Positions 22,773 through 32,048 of a stretch of 64,000 nt of DNA are shown here, one piece after another. The translations under genes and the position numbers were made by a program. The DNA is from Streptomyces sp. MUM 2J (GTDB lineage Bacteria; Actinomycetota; Actinomycetes; Streptomycetales; Streptomycetaceae): contig NZ_JADWYM010000031.1 in assembly GCF_022414535.1 (NCBI RefSeq), positions 1 to 64,000 of the forward strand, given 5' to 3'. Below the pieces are notes generated by a model that searched no databases, was not told the origin of the DNA, and was given only the letters and a program-made list of their open reading frames with translations. Within the stretch, counting starts at the first letter, position 1. Each line of letters starts with the position of its first letter.

Positions 22773-23546
22773 ATGAACACGATGACGCTGTGGCACCTGA
22801 CCGGCCCGGAGTTCGCCGCCCTCGCCCTCGCGGCCCTCCTCGTGGGCTTCTCCAAGACCGCGGTCAGCGGTGCCAACACGGTCAGCCTGGCGGTCTTCGC
22901 GGCGGTGCTGCCCGCCCGCGCCTCGACCGGGGTACTGCTGCCGGTGCTGATCGCCGGGGACGTGCTGGCCGTGCTCACCTACCGGCGCCACGCCCACTGG
23001 CCCACGCTGTGGCGGCTGTTCCCGGCGGTGGCGGCGGGCGTGGTCCTCGGCACGCTCTTCCTGATGCGGGCGGACGACGCGGTCGTCCGGACGTCGATCG
23101 GAGCGATCCTGCTGCTGATGGCCGCGGTGACGCTGTGGCGCCGCCGCACGGCCGGGACGGGGGACGCGCCGGACGCCGTCACCACGCGGGCCGGCCGCGC
23201 CAGGGCCCGCTCCTACGGCGTCCTCGGCGGGTTCACCACCATGGTCGCCAACGCGGGCGGCCCGGTGATGTCGATGTACCTGCTGTCGGCCGGATTCCGG
23301 AAGTTGGGCTTCCTCGGCACGTCGGCCTTCTTCTTCCTGATCGTGAACGTCTCCAAGGTGCCCTTCAGCGCCGGACTCGGACTGATCGACGGCCGTTCGC
23401 TGCTGCTGGACGCGGCGCTCGTGGTGTTCGTGGTGCCGGGGGCGCTGCTCGGCACATGGGCCGTGAGCAGGATCAACCAGCGTCTGTTCGAGCAGCTGGT
23501 GATCGTGGCCACGGTGGCCGGAGGCCTTCAGCTGCTGCTGCGCTAG
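22773..23546 (+). CDS. TauE/SafE (TSUP) family membrane transporter
   Basis: A 257-residue integral membrane protein of the sulfite-exporter TauE/SafE family with about eight hydrophobic segments. The conserved N-terminal loop LLVGFSKTAVSGANTV and the internal-repeat counterpart GGFTTMVANAGGPVMSMYLL are both present. The family exports or imports small anions such as sulfite, sulfoacetate or phosphonates; the substrate here is unknown. Start ATG 22773; nothing of note in the 213 bases before it. A perfect hairpin terminator follows 37 bases after the stop. Confidence 0.88.
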   Translation: MNTMTLWHLTGPEFAALALAALLVGFSKTAVSGANTVSLAVFAAVLPARASTGVLLPVLIAGDVLAVLTYRRHAHWPTLWRLFPAVAAGVVLGTLFLMRADDAVVRTSIGAILLLMAAVTLWRRRTAGTGDAPDAVTTRAGRARARSYGVLGGFTTMVANAGGPVMSMYLLSAGFRKLGFLGTSAFFFLIVNVSKVPFSAGLGLIDGRSLLLDAALVVFVVPGALLGTWAVSRINQRLFEQLVIVATVAGGLQLLLR

Positions 23547-23582
23547 CCGCCGGTGCGGTGGCCGGGCTGGCTGGTGCCGCGG

Positions 23583-23619
23583 CAGGCGACGTTCGCCCTT
23601 GACGGGCGAACGTCGCCTG
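23583..23619 (+). terminator. Terminator of TSUP gene
   Basis: A perfect 16-bp stem, CAGGCGACGTTCGCCC (23583-23598) with its complement (23604-23619), loop TTGAC, followed by TTGCG. Confidence 0.85.
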
Positions 23620-23684
23620 TTGCGCCACTGGCGACCCCGGTCCCGGCGGCCGTCCGCCCGCGAGGTCCCCGTACGCTCGTCCCC

Positions 23685-24431
23685 ATGTCCCCGCACGTCC
23701 TGGTCCTCGGCGGAACCACCGAGGCGCGCCTGCTGGCCGCCGAGCTGACGGCGCGCCCGGGGGTGCGCGTCACCACGTCCCTCGCCGGGCGGGTCGCCAG
23801 GCCCGGCGCCCTGGCGGGAGAGGTCCGCGTCGGTGGCTTCGGCGGCCCGGACGGGATGGCCACGTGGCTGCGGGAGCACGCGGTGGACGCGGTCGTGGAC
23901 GCCACCCACCCGTTCGCCGCGACGATCACGGCGAACGCCGCCCGTGCGGCAGCCGCCGCCGGTGTGCCGGCCGTCGTACTGCGCAGGCCCGGCTGGCGCC
24001 CCGGACCCGGGGACCGATGGCACGGGGCGGCGTCCCTGGACGAGGCGGCCACGCTGCTCCCGCGCCTCGGGCACCGGGTGCTGCTGACGACCGGCCGGCT
24101 GGGGCTGGCCGCCTTCGCCCACCTGGCGCAGCTGCACTTCGTCGTACGGTCCGTGGAGCCGCCCGAGCCCCCGATGCCGCCGCACACCGAGGTCCTGCTG
24201 GCCCGCGGCCCGTTCACCGGGGTCCACGAGACGGCGCTGCTGCGGGAGCACCGCATCGACGTGATCGTGACGAAGGACAGTGGGGGAGAGGCGACGGCCG
24301 CGAAGCTGGGCGCCGCGCGGAGCCTGGGCTTGCCCGTGGTCGTCGTCCGCCGGCCCGCGCTGCCGGACGGGGTGACGGCCGTGCCCGACATGGCGGGCGT
24401 GCTCGGCCGACTCGGTCTCGGCCGGCCCTGA
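23685..24431 (+). CDS. cobK: Precorrin-6A/cobalt-precorrin-6A reductase
   Basis: A 248-residue CobK/CbiJ reductase of the aerobic cobalamin pathway, which reduces a double bond of precorrin-6A with NADPH. Start ATG 23685 (MSPHVLVLGGTTEARLLA); TACGCT at 23672-23677 would be a -10 box for an almost leaderless mRNA. Landmarks: LGGTTEAR nucleotide motif, VDATHPFAATIT, LLTTGRLGL, VTKDSGG. It converges with cobF, the enzyme two steps earlier, yet the rest of the cobalamin genes are not here. Confidence 0.93.
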   Translation: MSPHVLVLGGTTEARLLAAELTARPGVRVTTSLAGRVARPGALAGEVRVGGFGGPDGMATWLREHAVDAVVDATHPFAATITANAARAAAAAGVPAVVLRRPGWRPGPGDRWHGAASLDEAATLLPRLGHRVLLTTGRLGLAAFAHLAQLHFVVRSVEPPEPPMPPHTEVLLARGPFTGVHETALLREHRIDVIVTKDSGGEATAAKLGAARSLGLPVVVVRRPALPDGVTAVPDMAGVLGRLGLGRP

Positions 24432-24615
24432 CCCGGCACACGGCCCGCCGACGGCGCGCGACACCCCCCTCGCCGTCCGCCCGACCTGTCCTGCCGGAGC
24501 CGGGCCGAGTGGGCGTCCCGCGCCGAGCCGCGGTCCGGGCGGACAGGCGGCGGCCCGTGCGCCGGGGCCCGCACCGGGCCTGCGCCACGCCCCGGGGCGA
24601 ACCCGGCGCGAGGGC

Positions 24616-25395
24616 CTACGCCCCGCCGCCCCCGGAGCCGCGGCGCAGCAGGTAGGTGTCCATGATCCAGCCCTTGCGCTCCCGGGCCTCCGCGCGCAGC
24701 CGCTCGATCCGGGGCGCGGCCTCGGCGATCGGGCCGGATTCCAGGATCTCGTCCGGGGTACCGACATAGGCACCCCAGTAGATGTGGATGTCCTGGTCGG
24801 CGTACTGCCGGAAGGCCTGGTGGGCGTCGAGCATCACCACCACGTCGTCCACGCCCTCGGGAAAGCCCTCCGCGAGCCGTCGGCCGGTGGTGATCTGCAC
24901 CGGCCGCGCCACCCGGTTCAGCCCGGTGCGGTGCCGGGCGACCAGGGCGGAGACGCTGCTGATCCCGGGCACGACATCGTACACGAAGGCGACCTCCCCC
25001 CGCTCCCGCACCTCGTCCAGGATCCCGATCGTGCTGTCGTACAGCGCCGGGTCCCCCCAGACCAGGAACGCGCCGGTCTCGTCCTCGCCGAGTTCCCCGG
25101 TGATCAGCCGCGCGTAGATGTCGGCGCGGGCACTGCGCCAGTCGCCCACGGCCGGTGAGTACGACGCCCCGTCCGCCCCGCGGTCCCGCTCGGGATCCCG
25201 TGCCTGGATCACGCGGTAGCCGCCGTCCGGACAGTGTGTCCGCAGCATGTCCCGGCGCAGCTGCGTCAGATCGCTCTTCACCTCGCCCTTGTCCAGGACG
25301 AAGAACACGTCCGTGCTCCGCAGCGCCCTGACCGCCTGCAGGGTGAGCTGGTCGGGGTCGCCCGCACCGATGCCGATGACATGAATGGTTCGCAC
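24616..25395 (-). CDS. cobF: Precorrin-6A synthase (deacetylating)
   Basis: A 259-residue S-adenosylmethionine-dependent tetrapyrrole methylase. CobF C1-methylates precorrin-5 and extrudes acetate, giving precorrin-6A in aerobic B12 synthesis. N-terminal MRTIHVIGIGAGDPDQLTLQAV is the glycine-rich SAM-binding start of this family, and LVWGDPALYDSTIGI plus YDVVPGISSVSALVA are typical of CobF. ATG 25395. It shares the strand with the DUF309 gene 48 bases upstream and could be read from the same transcript. The 184 bases between cobK and cobF hold nothing I can identify. Confidence 0.94.
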   Translation of the reverse strand: MRTIHVIGIGAGDPDQLTLQAVRALRSTDVFFVLDKGEVKSDLTQLRRDMLRTHCPDGGYRVIQARDPERDRGADGASYSPAVGDWRSARADIYARLITGELGEDETGAFLVWGDPALYDSTIGILDEVRERGEVAFVYDVVPGISSVSALVARHRTGLNRVARPVQITTGRRLAEGFPEGVDDVVVMLDAHQAFRQYADQDIHIYWGAYVGTPDEILESGPIAEAAPRIERLRAEARERKGWIMDTYLLRRGSGGGGA

Positions 25396-25443
25396 GCCCC
25401 GAGTCTGCCGTACGCCACGGACGGTGACGGCACCGCCCGCCGG

Positions 25444-25974
25444 TCAGCGCAGCCGGGGTGCCCGTTGCCGCGCGTCGACGGCGGCCCCGGCCGTCTCCAC
25501 CCGCGCGGCCAGATCACCGGCCCAGGCGACCAGACCCGCGAGGTCCAGCCCGTACGGCCGCGCCTCGCCGGATCCGGTGGTCCACTCCGCCACGGCCGTC
25601 GCCCCGCGCCGCAGCAGCCGGGCCCCGCCGGTGGCGTTCCCGCGGGCGGCATGCGTGAGGCCCACCGAGAGCTGGGCCAGTCCGCGCCACAGGGTCCGCT
25701 CGCCCGGCGGCCCGGCCTTCCACGCGTCCTCGAACACCTCGTGGGCGTGGAACGGGCGGCCCGCGTCCAGCAGGGCCTGCGCCTGCGCGACGGTCTCGTC
25801 GGGCGTGCGCACCACCCCCTCGGGCTGTCGCGGCACCCCGGGTGAGCCGTAGGGCAGGGGCCGCCCGAGCCCGTCCCGCGGCCGTGCGTTGCGGGCGCGG
25901 CCCGCGTCGTCCCGGTCCCTCGCACCGCCCGGCCGTGCGGTGGCGGCAGCGTCCGTCCGACCCGTGTCGCTCAT
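25444..25974 (-). CDS. DUF309 family protein
   Basis: A 176-residue protein. Residues 1-60 are low-complexity Arg/Ala/Gly-rich; the C-terminal two-thirds are a helical DUF309 domain with AQALLDAGRPFHAHEVFEDAWK and LWRGLAQLSVGLTHAARGNATGGARLLRRG. The family has no defined function; its conserved His/Glu residues hint at metal or nucleotide binding. ATG 25974 gives the best start. It lies upstream of cobF on the same strand. The long disordered leader is odd for the family and may mean the true start is internal (GTG reading VVRTPDETVA). Confidence 0.8.
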   Translation of the reverse strand: MSDTGRTDAAATARPGGARDRDDAGRARNARPRDGLGRPLPYGSPGVPRQPEGVVRTPDETVAQAQALLDAGRPFHAHEVFEDAWKAGPPGERTLWRGLAQLSVGLTHAARGNATGGARLLRRGATAVAEWTTGSGEARPYGLDLAGLVAWAGDLAARVETAGAAVDARQRAPRLR

Positions 25975-26080
25975 TCCTCGATTGTCCCCTCCCGCGGCAA
26001 GGCCCACTTCGGGGTGGCCCCCGCTGTGGGGTAGAGTTCTGTCCGTCGCGATCACGCGGAGTACCGCGGGGGACGCAGAC

Positions 26081-26154
<74 letters not shown>

Positions 26155-26173
26155 CTCGTGAGAGTCGCAGATC

Positions 26174-26207
26174 AGAGGCCGTGTCGGAGAGATCCGAGAC
26201 GGCCTCT
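26174..26207 (+). terminator. tRNA-Pro copy 2 terminator
   Basis: A 15-bp stem (26174-26188 with 26193-26207, one G-A mismatch) and loop GAGA, 20 bases after the tRNA. Confidence 0.8.
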
Positions 26208-26414
26208 CGGTTATGCCCGGGGCCGCCTCCCGTGCCGTCCGTGGCCCTCCGGCCGGGCAAGCCGTGGCGGGGCGGACCGGCGAACGCGGCAGAGGTGGAG
26301 CTGCCCGGGGTCCGGCCGTTCGCCCGGTACGCGCGGGCGGTGTGTCCGAGCGGGCGGTGTGTCCGAGCGGGACGGCCGCGGCCGGTCCGGCACGGCCCCC
26401 GCCACCGGAGTCCG

Positions 26415-26807
26415 TCAGCCGTCCGCCGCCTCTCGGGCGATCCGCTCGAACTGCGCGCCCATGGCGTCGGACAGCGCCATCGCCGCGGAGAGCGGCCGGA
26501 CCATGACCAGGAAGTCGTCGATCTTGCCGTCCTCGTCGAAGTGGAGGAAGTCGCAGCCCTGGATCTGCTTGCCGCCGACGGTCGCGGTGAAGACGAACGC
26601 GTGGTCCCGGCCGTCCGGGTTGGCGATCTCGCGCACGTAGGTGAAGTCCTCGAAGACCCGGGAGACGCCGCGCAGGATCGCGGCGGTGATCGCCTTGCCC
26701 GGGTACGGCTTGAAGGCGACGGGACTCGTGAAGACGACGTCCTCGGCGAGCAGCGCCTCGACGGCCGCGTGGTCCTGGGTCTCGACGGCCTTGCGGAAGG
26801 GGTGCAC
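26415..26807 (-). CDS. SnoaL/NTF2-like protein
   Basis: A 130-residue cone-shaped NTF2-like fold protein (HPFRKAVETQDHAAVEALLAEDVVFTSPV..., ending with strand pattern CDFLHFDEDGKIDDFLVMVRP). I chose GTG 26807, which follows AGAGGTGAT; a TTG six codons upstream would lie inside the operator. Such proteins are small isomerases, hydrolases or ligand binders; no catalytic set can be assigned. It is divergent from a PadR regulator, and two overlapping palindromes cover its ribosome-site/promoter region, so it is probably the regulator's target. Confidence 0.85.
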   Translation of the reverse strand: MHPFRKAVETQDHAAVEALLAEDVVFTSPVAFKPYPGKAITAAILRGVSRVFEDFTYVREIANPDGRDHAFVFTATVGGKQIQGCDFLHFDEDGKIDDFLVMVRPLSAAMALSDAMGAQFERIAREAADG

Positions 26808-26817
26808 GGGATCACCT

Positions 26818-26837
26818 CTAATCAATTAGTTGACTAA
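26818..26837. promoter_or_regulatory. Overlapping palindromes, candidate PadR operator
   Basis: CTAATCAATTAG (26818-26829) and TTAGTTGACTAA (26826-26837) are two perfect dyads sharing four bases in an AT-rich island just upstream of the NTF2-like gene, about 100 bases from the divergent PadR gene. AT-rich palindromes such as these are typical PadR or MarR binding sites. Confidence 0.6.
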
Positions 26838-26938
26838 GTGCATCGGAGGCTATGGAGGTACTCCGGGACTTGTCCAGCCCCTGCCGTCCCCGCTGCCCGG
26901 CCGAATCCGCGAACGGCCAATGCTGCTAGCGTGCCCGC

Positions 26939-27532
26939 ATGGCCCTGCGGAACGCGGTGATGGCGGCCCTCCTCGAAGGCGAGGCCTCCGGCTACGACCT
27001 CGCCAAGCAGTTCGACGCCTCCGTGGCGAACTTCTGGATGGCCACCCCCCAGCAGCTCTACCGCGAACTGGAGCGCATGGCGGGCGAGGGGCTCATCACC
27101 GCCCGGGTCGTCGAGCAGGAACGCCGCCCGAACAAGCGGCTCTTCTCCCTCACCGCGGCAGGGAGAAGGGCCGTGCGTGCCTACGTCGCCGAACCGCCCG
27201 CCCGGCCGACGGCGATCCGGGACGAGCTCCTGGTCAAGGTGCAGTGCGCGGACGTCGGTGACATCGAGGCCGTCCGCGCGGCGGTCAGCGAGCACACGGA
27301 GTGGGCCGCGGCCAAGCTCGCGCGGTACGAACGCCTCCGCGACCGCCTGCTGAAGGGGCGCACGGAGGACGAGTACTTCGAGCAGGCCGAGCGGATCGGC
27401 CCGTACCTGACGCTGATGCGCGGCATGATGTTCGAGCGGGAGAACATCCGCTGGGGCGAGACCGCGCTGCGCCGGCTCGCACGGCGTGCCACGGCCGCCG
27501 GTGGACGGGGGCGCGCCACGTCGTCGGCGTGA
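26939..27532 (+). CDS. PadR-family transcriptional regulator
   Basis: A 197-residue PadR regulator: N-terminal winged helix (residues 1-85; MALRNAVMAALLEGEASGYDLAKQFD ... LYRELERMAGEGLI) and the C-terminal helical Vir_act_alpha_C dimerisation region (about 95-180). TAGCGT at 26927-26932 lies just before the ATG, indicating a leaderless transcript. It probably represses the divergent NTF2-like gene through the palindromes at 26818-26837. The effector is unknown. The 251 bases after it, up to the MFS gene, show no gene. Confidence 0.9.
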   Translation: MALRNAVMAALLEGEASGYDLAKQFDASVANFWMATPQQLYRELERMAGEGLITARVVEQERRPNKRLFSLTAAGRRAVRAYVAEPPARPTAIRDELLVKVQCADVGDIEAVRAAVSEHTEWAAAKLARYERLRDRLLKGRTEDEYFEQAERIGPYLTLMRGMMFERENIRWGETALRRLARRATAAGGRGRATSSA

Positions 27533-27783
27533 AGCACCGGCCTGGTGAGCCTCCGGTCCCGGCTCCTGCCGTCCTGGCTCCCACCGTCCTGCCTCCTGCC
27601 GTTGTGCCTTCCGGCCTGCTCGGCTTACCGGGTCCGCACGGCTGCCCGGCCCGGCGCACGGTTCATGCCACCTGCGCCGCGGCGGCCGTTCACAGCGCGT
27701 GCTCCCCGGTTCCCCGTGCTCCGGTGCCCGGGCCCCGGCCCGCTGCCCCCGGTTCCGGCTGCGTACAGGGCCCGGGACGCGGA

Positions 27784-29292
27784 CTACTTCGGTGCCCGCT
27801 CCGGGCGCCGGAGCAGCACGGACACGGCGACCACGGCGAGCAGGGCGACCGCGCTGCTGCCCAGCAGGGCGAACCGCATGCCGTCGAGGAAGGCCGTCCG
27901 GGCCTGGTCGGCCACCGGGCCTCCGACGGCGTTCGCGGCGGCCAGTGAGGACCGGGCCGCCGCGGCGACGTGCGGGGGCACGCCGGTCAGGTCCAGCCCG
28001 TCGCGGTAGGTGGCGCTCAGGATGCTGCCGAGGACCGCGATGCCCAGCGCGCCGCCGAGCTCCCGCGTGAGGTCGTTCATCGCCGAGCCGACGTTCTGCA
28101 GCGCCCGGGGCAGGGCGCCGGTGATGGCGGTGGTCGCCGGAGTCATCGCCAGTCCCATCCCGAGGCCGTTGGAGAAGAGCGCGGTGGCGATCAGCCAGTA
28201 GGAACTCCGGGCGTCGATCTGGGCGAGGGTGCCCATGCCGAGCGCGACGGCGAGCAGTCCCGCGACCCAGGGGCCCCTCGCTCCGAAGCGGGCGGTCAGG
28301 CGCGGGCTCAGCCGTGAGGACGGCACCATGCCCACGGACAGCGGCAGCATGCTCACCGCGGCGACCAGGGCGCTGTCACCACGCACCATCTGCAGGTACT
28401 GCATGATCACGAAGATGAAGCCGAAGAAGCCGAAGAAGACGAGCGTCATCGACAGCGAGCCGGCCGTGAAGCGCCGGTTGCGGAACAGGCGCGGGTCCAG
28501 CAGCGGGCTTGGCCGCCGCAGTTCCCAGACGACGAAGACGGCCAGGAACGCCAGCCCCAGGCCGATGCCGCCGAGGGTCGACGCGTCGTGCCAGCCGCGG
28601 GTCGGGGCCTCGATCACCGAGTACACGACCAGCGCCAGGCACACCACCGACAGCAGCACGCCGACCACGTCGATCCGCGCGGTGTCCGGCTCGGCCGACT
28701 CCGGCACGTACAGCAGCGTGCCGACCAGGGCGGCCAGGGAGAGGGCGACGTTGAGGACGAAGACGGAGGGCCAGGACCACAACTCCAGCAGGAGCCCCGA
28801 GGCCAGGATCCCCACCACCGCGCTGGCCCCCGCGACCGCGGCCCACACACTGACCGCGCGGGTCCGCTGCGCGCCGGAGAACGTGCTGGTGATCGTGGAC
28901 AGGGTGGCCGGCATGACCAGGGCGGCGCCCGCCCCGAGCACGGCGCGCAGGGCGATCAGGGTGGTGGGGTCGGTCGTGAGCGCAGCCGCTCCCGAACCCG
29001 CTCCGAAGATCGCGAGACCGGCGAGCAGGGCCCGGCGGCGGCCGAACCGGTCACCCAGCGCACCTGCCGGCAGGAGCAGCGAGGCGAACGCCAGGCTGTA
29101 GGCGTCGATGATCCACGAGAGCTGCGTCTGGCTGCCGTGGGTCTCCCTGGCGATGTTGGGCAGTGCCACGTTGAGCGACGCCATCGCCGCGACCACAGCG
29201 CCCAGGGCCAGGCAGGTGATGACGAGGACGAGGGGCCGGCGGACGGGGGGTGCTGCGGGGCGGGCGGTATCGAGAGGCTGCACGACGCTCAT
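27784..29292 (-). CDS. MFS drug transporter, DHA2 (14-TM) family
   Basis: A 502-residue major-facilitator protein with about 14 hydrophobic segments and the DHA2 signatures: N-terminal LNVALPNIARETHGSQTQLSWIIDAYSL, motif A GALGDRFGRRRALL, and motif C-like GASAVVGILASG. Such EmrB/QacA-type proton antiporters export cationic drugs, dyes or the host's own products. ATG 29292 follows AGGAAGA. It is divergent from a TetR regulator, the usual self-inducing efflux arrangement. The substrate cannot be read from sequence. Confidence 0.93.
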   Translation of the reverse strand: MSVVQPLDTARPAAPPVRRPLVLVITCLALGAVVAAMASLNVALPNIARETHGSQTQLSWIIDAYSLAFASLLLPAGALGDRFGRRRALLAGLAIFGAGSGAAALTTDPTTLIALRAVLGAGAALVMPATLSTITSTFSGAQRTRAVSVWAAVAGASAVVGILASGLLLELWSWPSVFVLNVALSLAALVGTLLYVPESAEPDTARIDVVGVLLSVVCLALVVYSVIEAPTRGWHDASTLGGIGLGLAFLAVFVVWELRRPSPLLDPRLFRNRRFTAGSLSMTLVFFGFFGFIFVIMQYLQMVRGDSALVAAVSMLPLSVGMVPSSRLSPRLTARFGARGPWVAGLLAVALGMGTLAQIDARSSYWLIATALFSNGLGMGLAMTPATTAITGALPRALQNVGSAMNDLTRELGGALGIAVLGSILSATYRDGLDLTGVPPHVAAAARSSLAAANAVGGPVADQARTAFLDGMRFALLGSSAVALLAVVAVSVLLRRPERAPK

Positions 29293-29561
29293 GTGGTGTT
29301 CTTCCTGGATTCCCGGCGGGGTGCCGGGGTGCACGGAGCCTGCGGACGCGGTCAGCCGGCCGGCTGACCGCAGCCCACGGTGACGGCGCCCCGGGCATGA
29401 ATTCCACCGCGATGAATAAGGCGGGGGCGCAGTCGGGACCTGCGGAGCTCCGGACGTCCGCGGCGCGGGACGGGGGCCCGCCCGATGACGTGGGGGCGGC
29501 GTCCGGCGGCCGGCCCGCGGGCCGTGGCGCACGCCGGCGGGTGACCGGCGGTTCCTCGGGG

Positions 29562-29567
29562 TAAGAT
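29562..29567 (+). promoter_or_regulatory. -10 box of leaderless tetR gene
   Basis: TAAGAT five bases before the ATG at 29572 places the transcription start at the start codon. GATGAATAA occurs here at the start of the gene and again at 29411-29419, a possible operator repeat in the divergent region. Confidence 0.5.
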
Positions 29568-29571
29568 TTCA

Positions 29572-30276
29572 ATGATGATGAATAAAACCCGGCGCCGCGG
29601 CCGGCGACCCGGCAGCCCGGACACCAGGGCCGAGATCCTCGACGTCGCCCGCCGCCGTTTCCTCCAGGACGGCTACCACGCCGTGACCCTGCGCTCCATC
29701 GCGGCCGAAGCGGGCGTGGACCTGGCCCTCATCAGCTACTTCTACGGCTCCAAGAAGGGCCTGTTCGGTGCCGCCCTGGCGCTGTCCGTCAATCCGGCGG
29801 ACGTCGTGGCCGAGGTGCTGGAGGGCGATCCCGCGACCCTTCCCCAGCGGGCGCTGCGGAGCGTGCTCGCCGCGTGGGACGACCCCGAGTCCGGCCCGGT
29901 TCTGCTCGCGCTGGTCCGCAACGCCATCCAGGACGACGCCTTCGCGGCGCTCCTCCGGGAACTCGTCGAACGCGAGATCGTGGACCGTGTCGCCGCCTCG
30001 CTCGGCGGCACCGCCGCCCGTCGGCGCGCCATGGCCTTCTGCACACAGGTCGCCGGGCTCATCACCACGCGCTACCTGCTGCGGGTGGAGCCGATGGCCT
30101 CGATGACCCACGAGGAGATCGTCCGTCACCTCGGTCCCGCGGTGCGGCAGACCCTGGGCGAGCCCGGTCGGCGCCCGGTGCAGGGCGGCGCCGCCCCGAC
30201 GACCCGGAGCCGGCAGGAGCAGACGGCGCGCCCGGCGGGGACCGGAGGGGGAAACGGCGGCGCGACCGGCTGGTGA
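29572..30276 (+). CDS. TetR-family regulator of the MFS pump
   Basis: A 234-residue TetR repressor. The helix-turn-helix is at about residues 18-65 (RAEILDVARRRFLQDGYHAVTLRSIAAEAGVDLALISYFYGSKKGLF, in part), and the C-terminal domain has the TetR_C pattern FCTQVAGLITTRYLL. The last 35 residues are a disordered Arg/Thr/Gly tail. Start ATG 29572, with two further in-frame ATG/AAT codons; the mRNA appears leaderless. It most likely controls the divergent MFS exporter gene. Confidence 0.9.
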   Translation: MMMNKTRRRGRRPGSPDTRAEILDVARRRFLQDGYHAVTLRSIAAEAGVDLALISYFYGSKKGLFGAALALSVNPADVVAEVLEGDPATLPQRALRSVLAAWDDPESGPVLLALVRNAIQDDAFAALLRELVEREIVDRVAASLGGTAARRRAMAFCTQVAGLITTRYLLRVEPMASMTHEEIVRHLGPAVRQTLGEPGRRPVQGGAAPTTRSRQEQTARPAGTGGGNGGATGW

Positions 30277-30481
30277 ACGCCCTCCCGGCCTGAGCGCCGG
30301 GCGCCCACCGCTCGGGCCGTGACGATGCCCCAGCGAGCAGGCCGTGGTGATCGCCGGTCAGGGCGCGGCGCGGACCGTTCGGGGACGGCCCTCCGACCCC
30401 CGACGGGGGCATGCCGGGTCCGCGTGCCGGGGCGGGACACGCACCGGACCGGCGGTGGGGCAGGAAGGGGCAAGCGGGGCG

Positions 30482-31153
30482 TCAGCGGCGGGCGAGCCGC
30501 CGCAGCGCGACGACGATCTGCAGGGCGGCGGCAGGCCGGAGCAGAACGGGACGGGGCTGTTCGGGCATGGCACCGCGGTAGAGCGCGAGGCCGGTGACGG
30601 CGGTGACCGGAAACGCCCAGGCGGCCACTGCCGCCGCCCGTACGGCACGGTCGGGTTCGTGACGCAGGGTGAGCCACATCCAGAAGGCGGCGTCGGCGAA
30701 GGTGTCGGCGTAGGCGCCGAAGGGCGAGACGGTGCCCCGGCGGCGGGCGAGGCGCCCGTCGGCCACGTCCAGGCCGATCGCCAGCATCCCGCAGGCGCGG
30801 TGGGCACTGCCGGGCAGGGCCGGGAGATTGGCGCGCACCAGCGTCAGGGCGTCCGGGAGGGTCAGGCGCGTGCGGTGCTCCAGCAGCCCCAGGTGCAGCA
30901 CCGCGAGCGCCCAGCTGGTGGTCACCCAGCGCCGTCCGGGCCGCCTGCCGTACGCCGGCACGTACAGGGCGCCGTGCAGGAGCGTGAGTTCGGCCAGGGC
31001 GCGCGGCCGGCGGGCGGCCTGGCGCAGCGAGCGGCGCACGGCCAGCGCGAGGAAGCTCCCGACGGCCGCCGGGCGGAAGCGCCCGCCGCGTACTTCGGCC
31101 AGGAGCGCGTTCGTGGCCGCTCTGCTGTCCGTCTGATCGAGCAGGGAGTCCAC
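30482..31153 (-). CDS. CDP-alcohol phosphatidyltransferase family protein
   Basis: A 223-residue membrane protein starting at GTG 31153, which follows GGAGG; the upstream in-frame ATG would add a segment without support. It carries the full signature D-xx-DG-xx-AR-x8-G-xxx-D-xxx-D as DVADGRLAR...FGAYADTFAD at about residues 128-153, preceded by a conserved-looking soluble N-terminal region. These enzymes transfer a phosphatidyl or phospho group from CDP-diacylglycerol or CDP-alcohol to an alcohol (for example glycerol phosphate or inositol phosphate). Acceptor unknown; no partner gene is adjacent. Confidence 0.88.
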   Translation of the reverse strand: MDSLLDQTDSRAATNALLAEVRGGRFRPAAVGSFLALAVRRSLRQAARRPRALAELTLLHGALYVPAYGRRPGRRWVTTSWALAVLHLGLLEHRTRLTLPDALTLVRANLPALPGSAHRACGMLAIGLDVADGRLARRRGTVSPFGAYADTFADAAFWMWLTLRHEPDRAVRAAAVAAWAFPVTAVTGLALYRGAMPEQPRPVLLRPAAALQIVVALRRLARR

Positions 31154-31475
31154 GTCTCGTCGCCCTCCGCACACGGTGATGGTGTTCACCGTAGGGCGCG
31201 ACGCGCCCTGACGCCGGTTCACGCGCTCACCCGTTGCCGGACCGTGCGGTACTAGGGTCGGTGGCGAGAGCGGCGCCGTCGTCCGAAGGGCGGCTGCGCG
31301 GCGTCCGGCGGGTGCTCTCGGTGTGCCGCGCGAAACCCCTCGTACGGGGCGGACCCGGGCTCTCCCCGGGCGATGCGCGGACAGCGCGTGCCGGGTGTGG
31401 CGCGGCAGACGTCACTCTCGCGGCAGGCCCTGGCATCGGTGTGCGGAACGGGCGGACACGCGTGGAGGTCGGGCA

Positions 31476-32048
31476 GTGGTGCGGATCGGCGCTCTGGTGG
31501 CGGGGGCGGTGGTGGCGGGTGGAGCTGCCGCGGCCGGATATCTGGGACTGGTGACGGGGGCGCTGCCGCTGGACGTGCGGGCCGGTCGGAGAAGCAGGCG
31601 GCTCGGGCCGCGGACCGTGGACATCGCGGCACCGCGCACGGTCGTGTTCGACGTCGTCGCCCAGCCGTACGTGGGGCGGGCCACGCGGGCGATGCGGGAG
31701 AAGGTGACCGTGCTGGAGCGGGGAACCGACATGGTGCTCGCAGCCCACCGGACCCCGGTCGCCGGGGGGAGGCTGACGGCGACGACGGTGGAGACGGTGC
31801 GGTTCACCCGCCCGGACCGGATCGACTTCCGGCTCGTGCGTGGCCCGGTGCCCGCGGTCACCGAGACGTTCACCCTCACCGAGTACGGCCCCGGGACGCG
31901 GTTGGTGTACGCGGGCGAGCTGGCCACCGATCTGTGGGGTGCCGGGCAGTGGTGGGGAGAGCTGGTCGCCCCCCGGTGGGAGGCGGCTGTCGCCGCGACC
32001 CTGGCCGCCGTGCGGCAGGAGGCCGAGCGCCGCGCGTCGGCGACGTGA
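31476..32048 (+). CDS. SRPBCC-fold protein with N-terminal membrane anchor
   Basis: A 190-residue protein. GTG 31476 follows GGAGG by seven bases. One hydrophobic segment (about residues 4-28) precedes a START/polyketide-cyclase-like SRPBCC domain (RTVDIAAPRTVVFDVVAQPYVGRA ... VYAGELATDLWGAGQWWGELVAPRW). Such domains bind lipids or aromatic ligands. Its function is unknown. Upstream frame is open but has no coding bias. Confidence 0.8.
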   Translation: MVRIGALVAGAVVAGGAAAAGYLGLVTGALPLDVRAGRRSRRLGPRTVDIAAPRTVVFDVVAQPYVGRATRAMREKVTVLERGTDMVLAAHRTPVAGGRLTATTVETVRFTRPDRIDFRLVRGPVPAVTETFTLTEYGPGTRLVYAGELATDLWGAGQWWGELVAPRWEAAVAATLAAVRQEAERRASAT

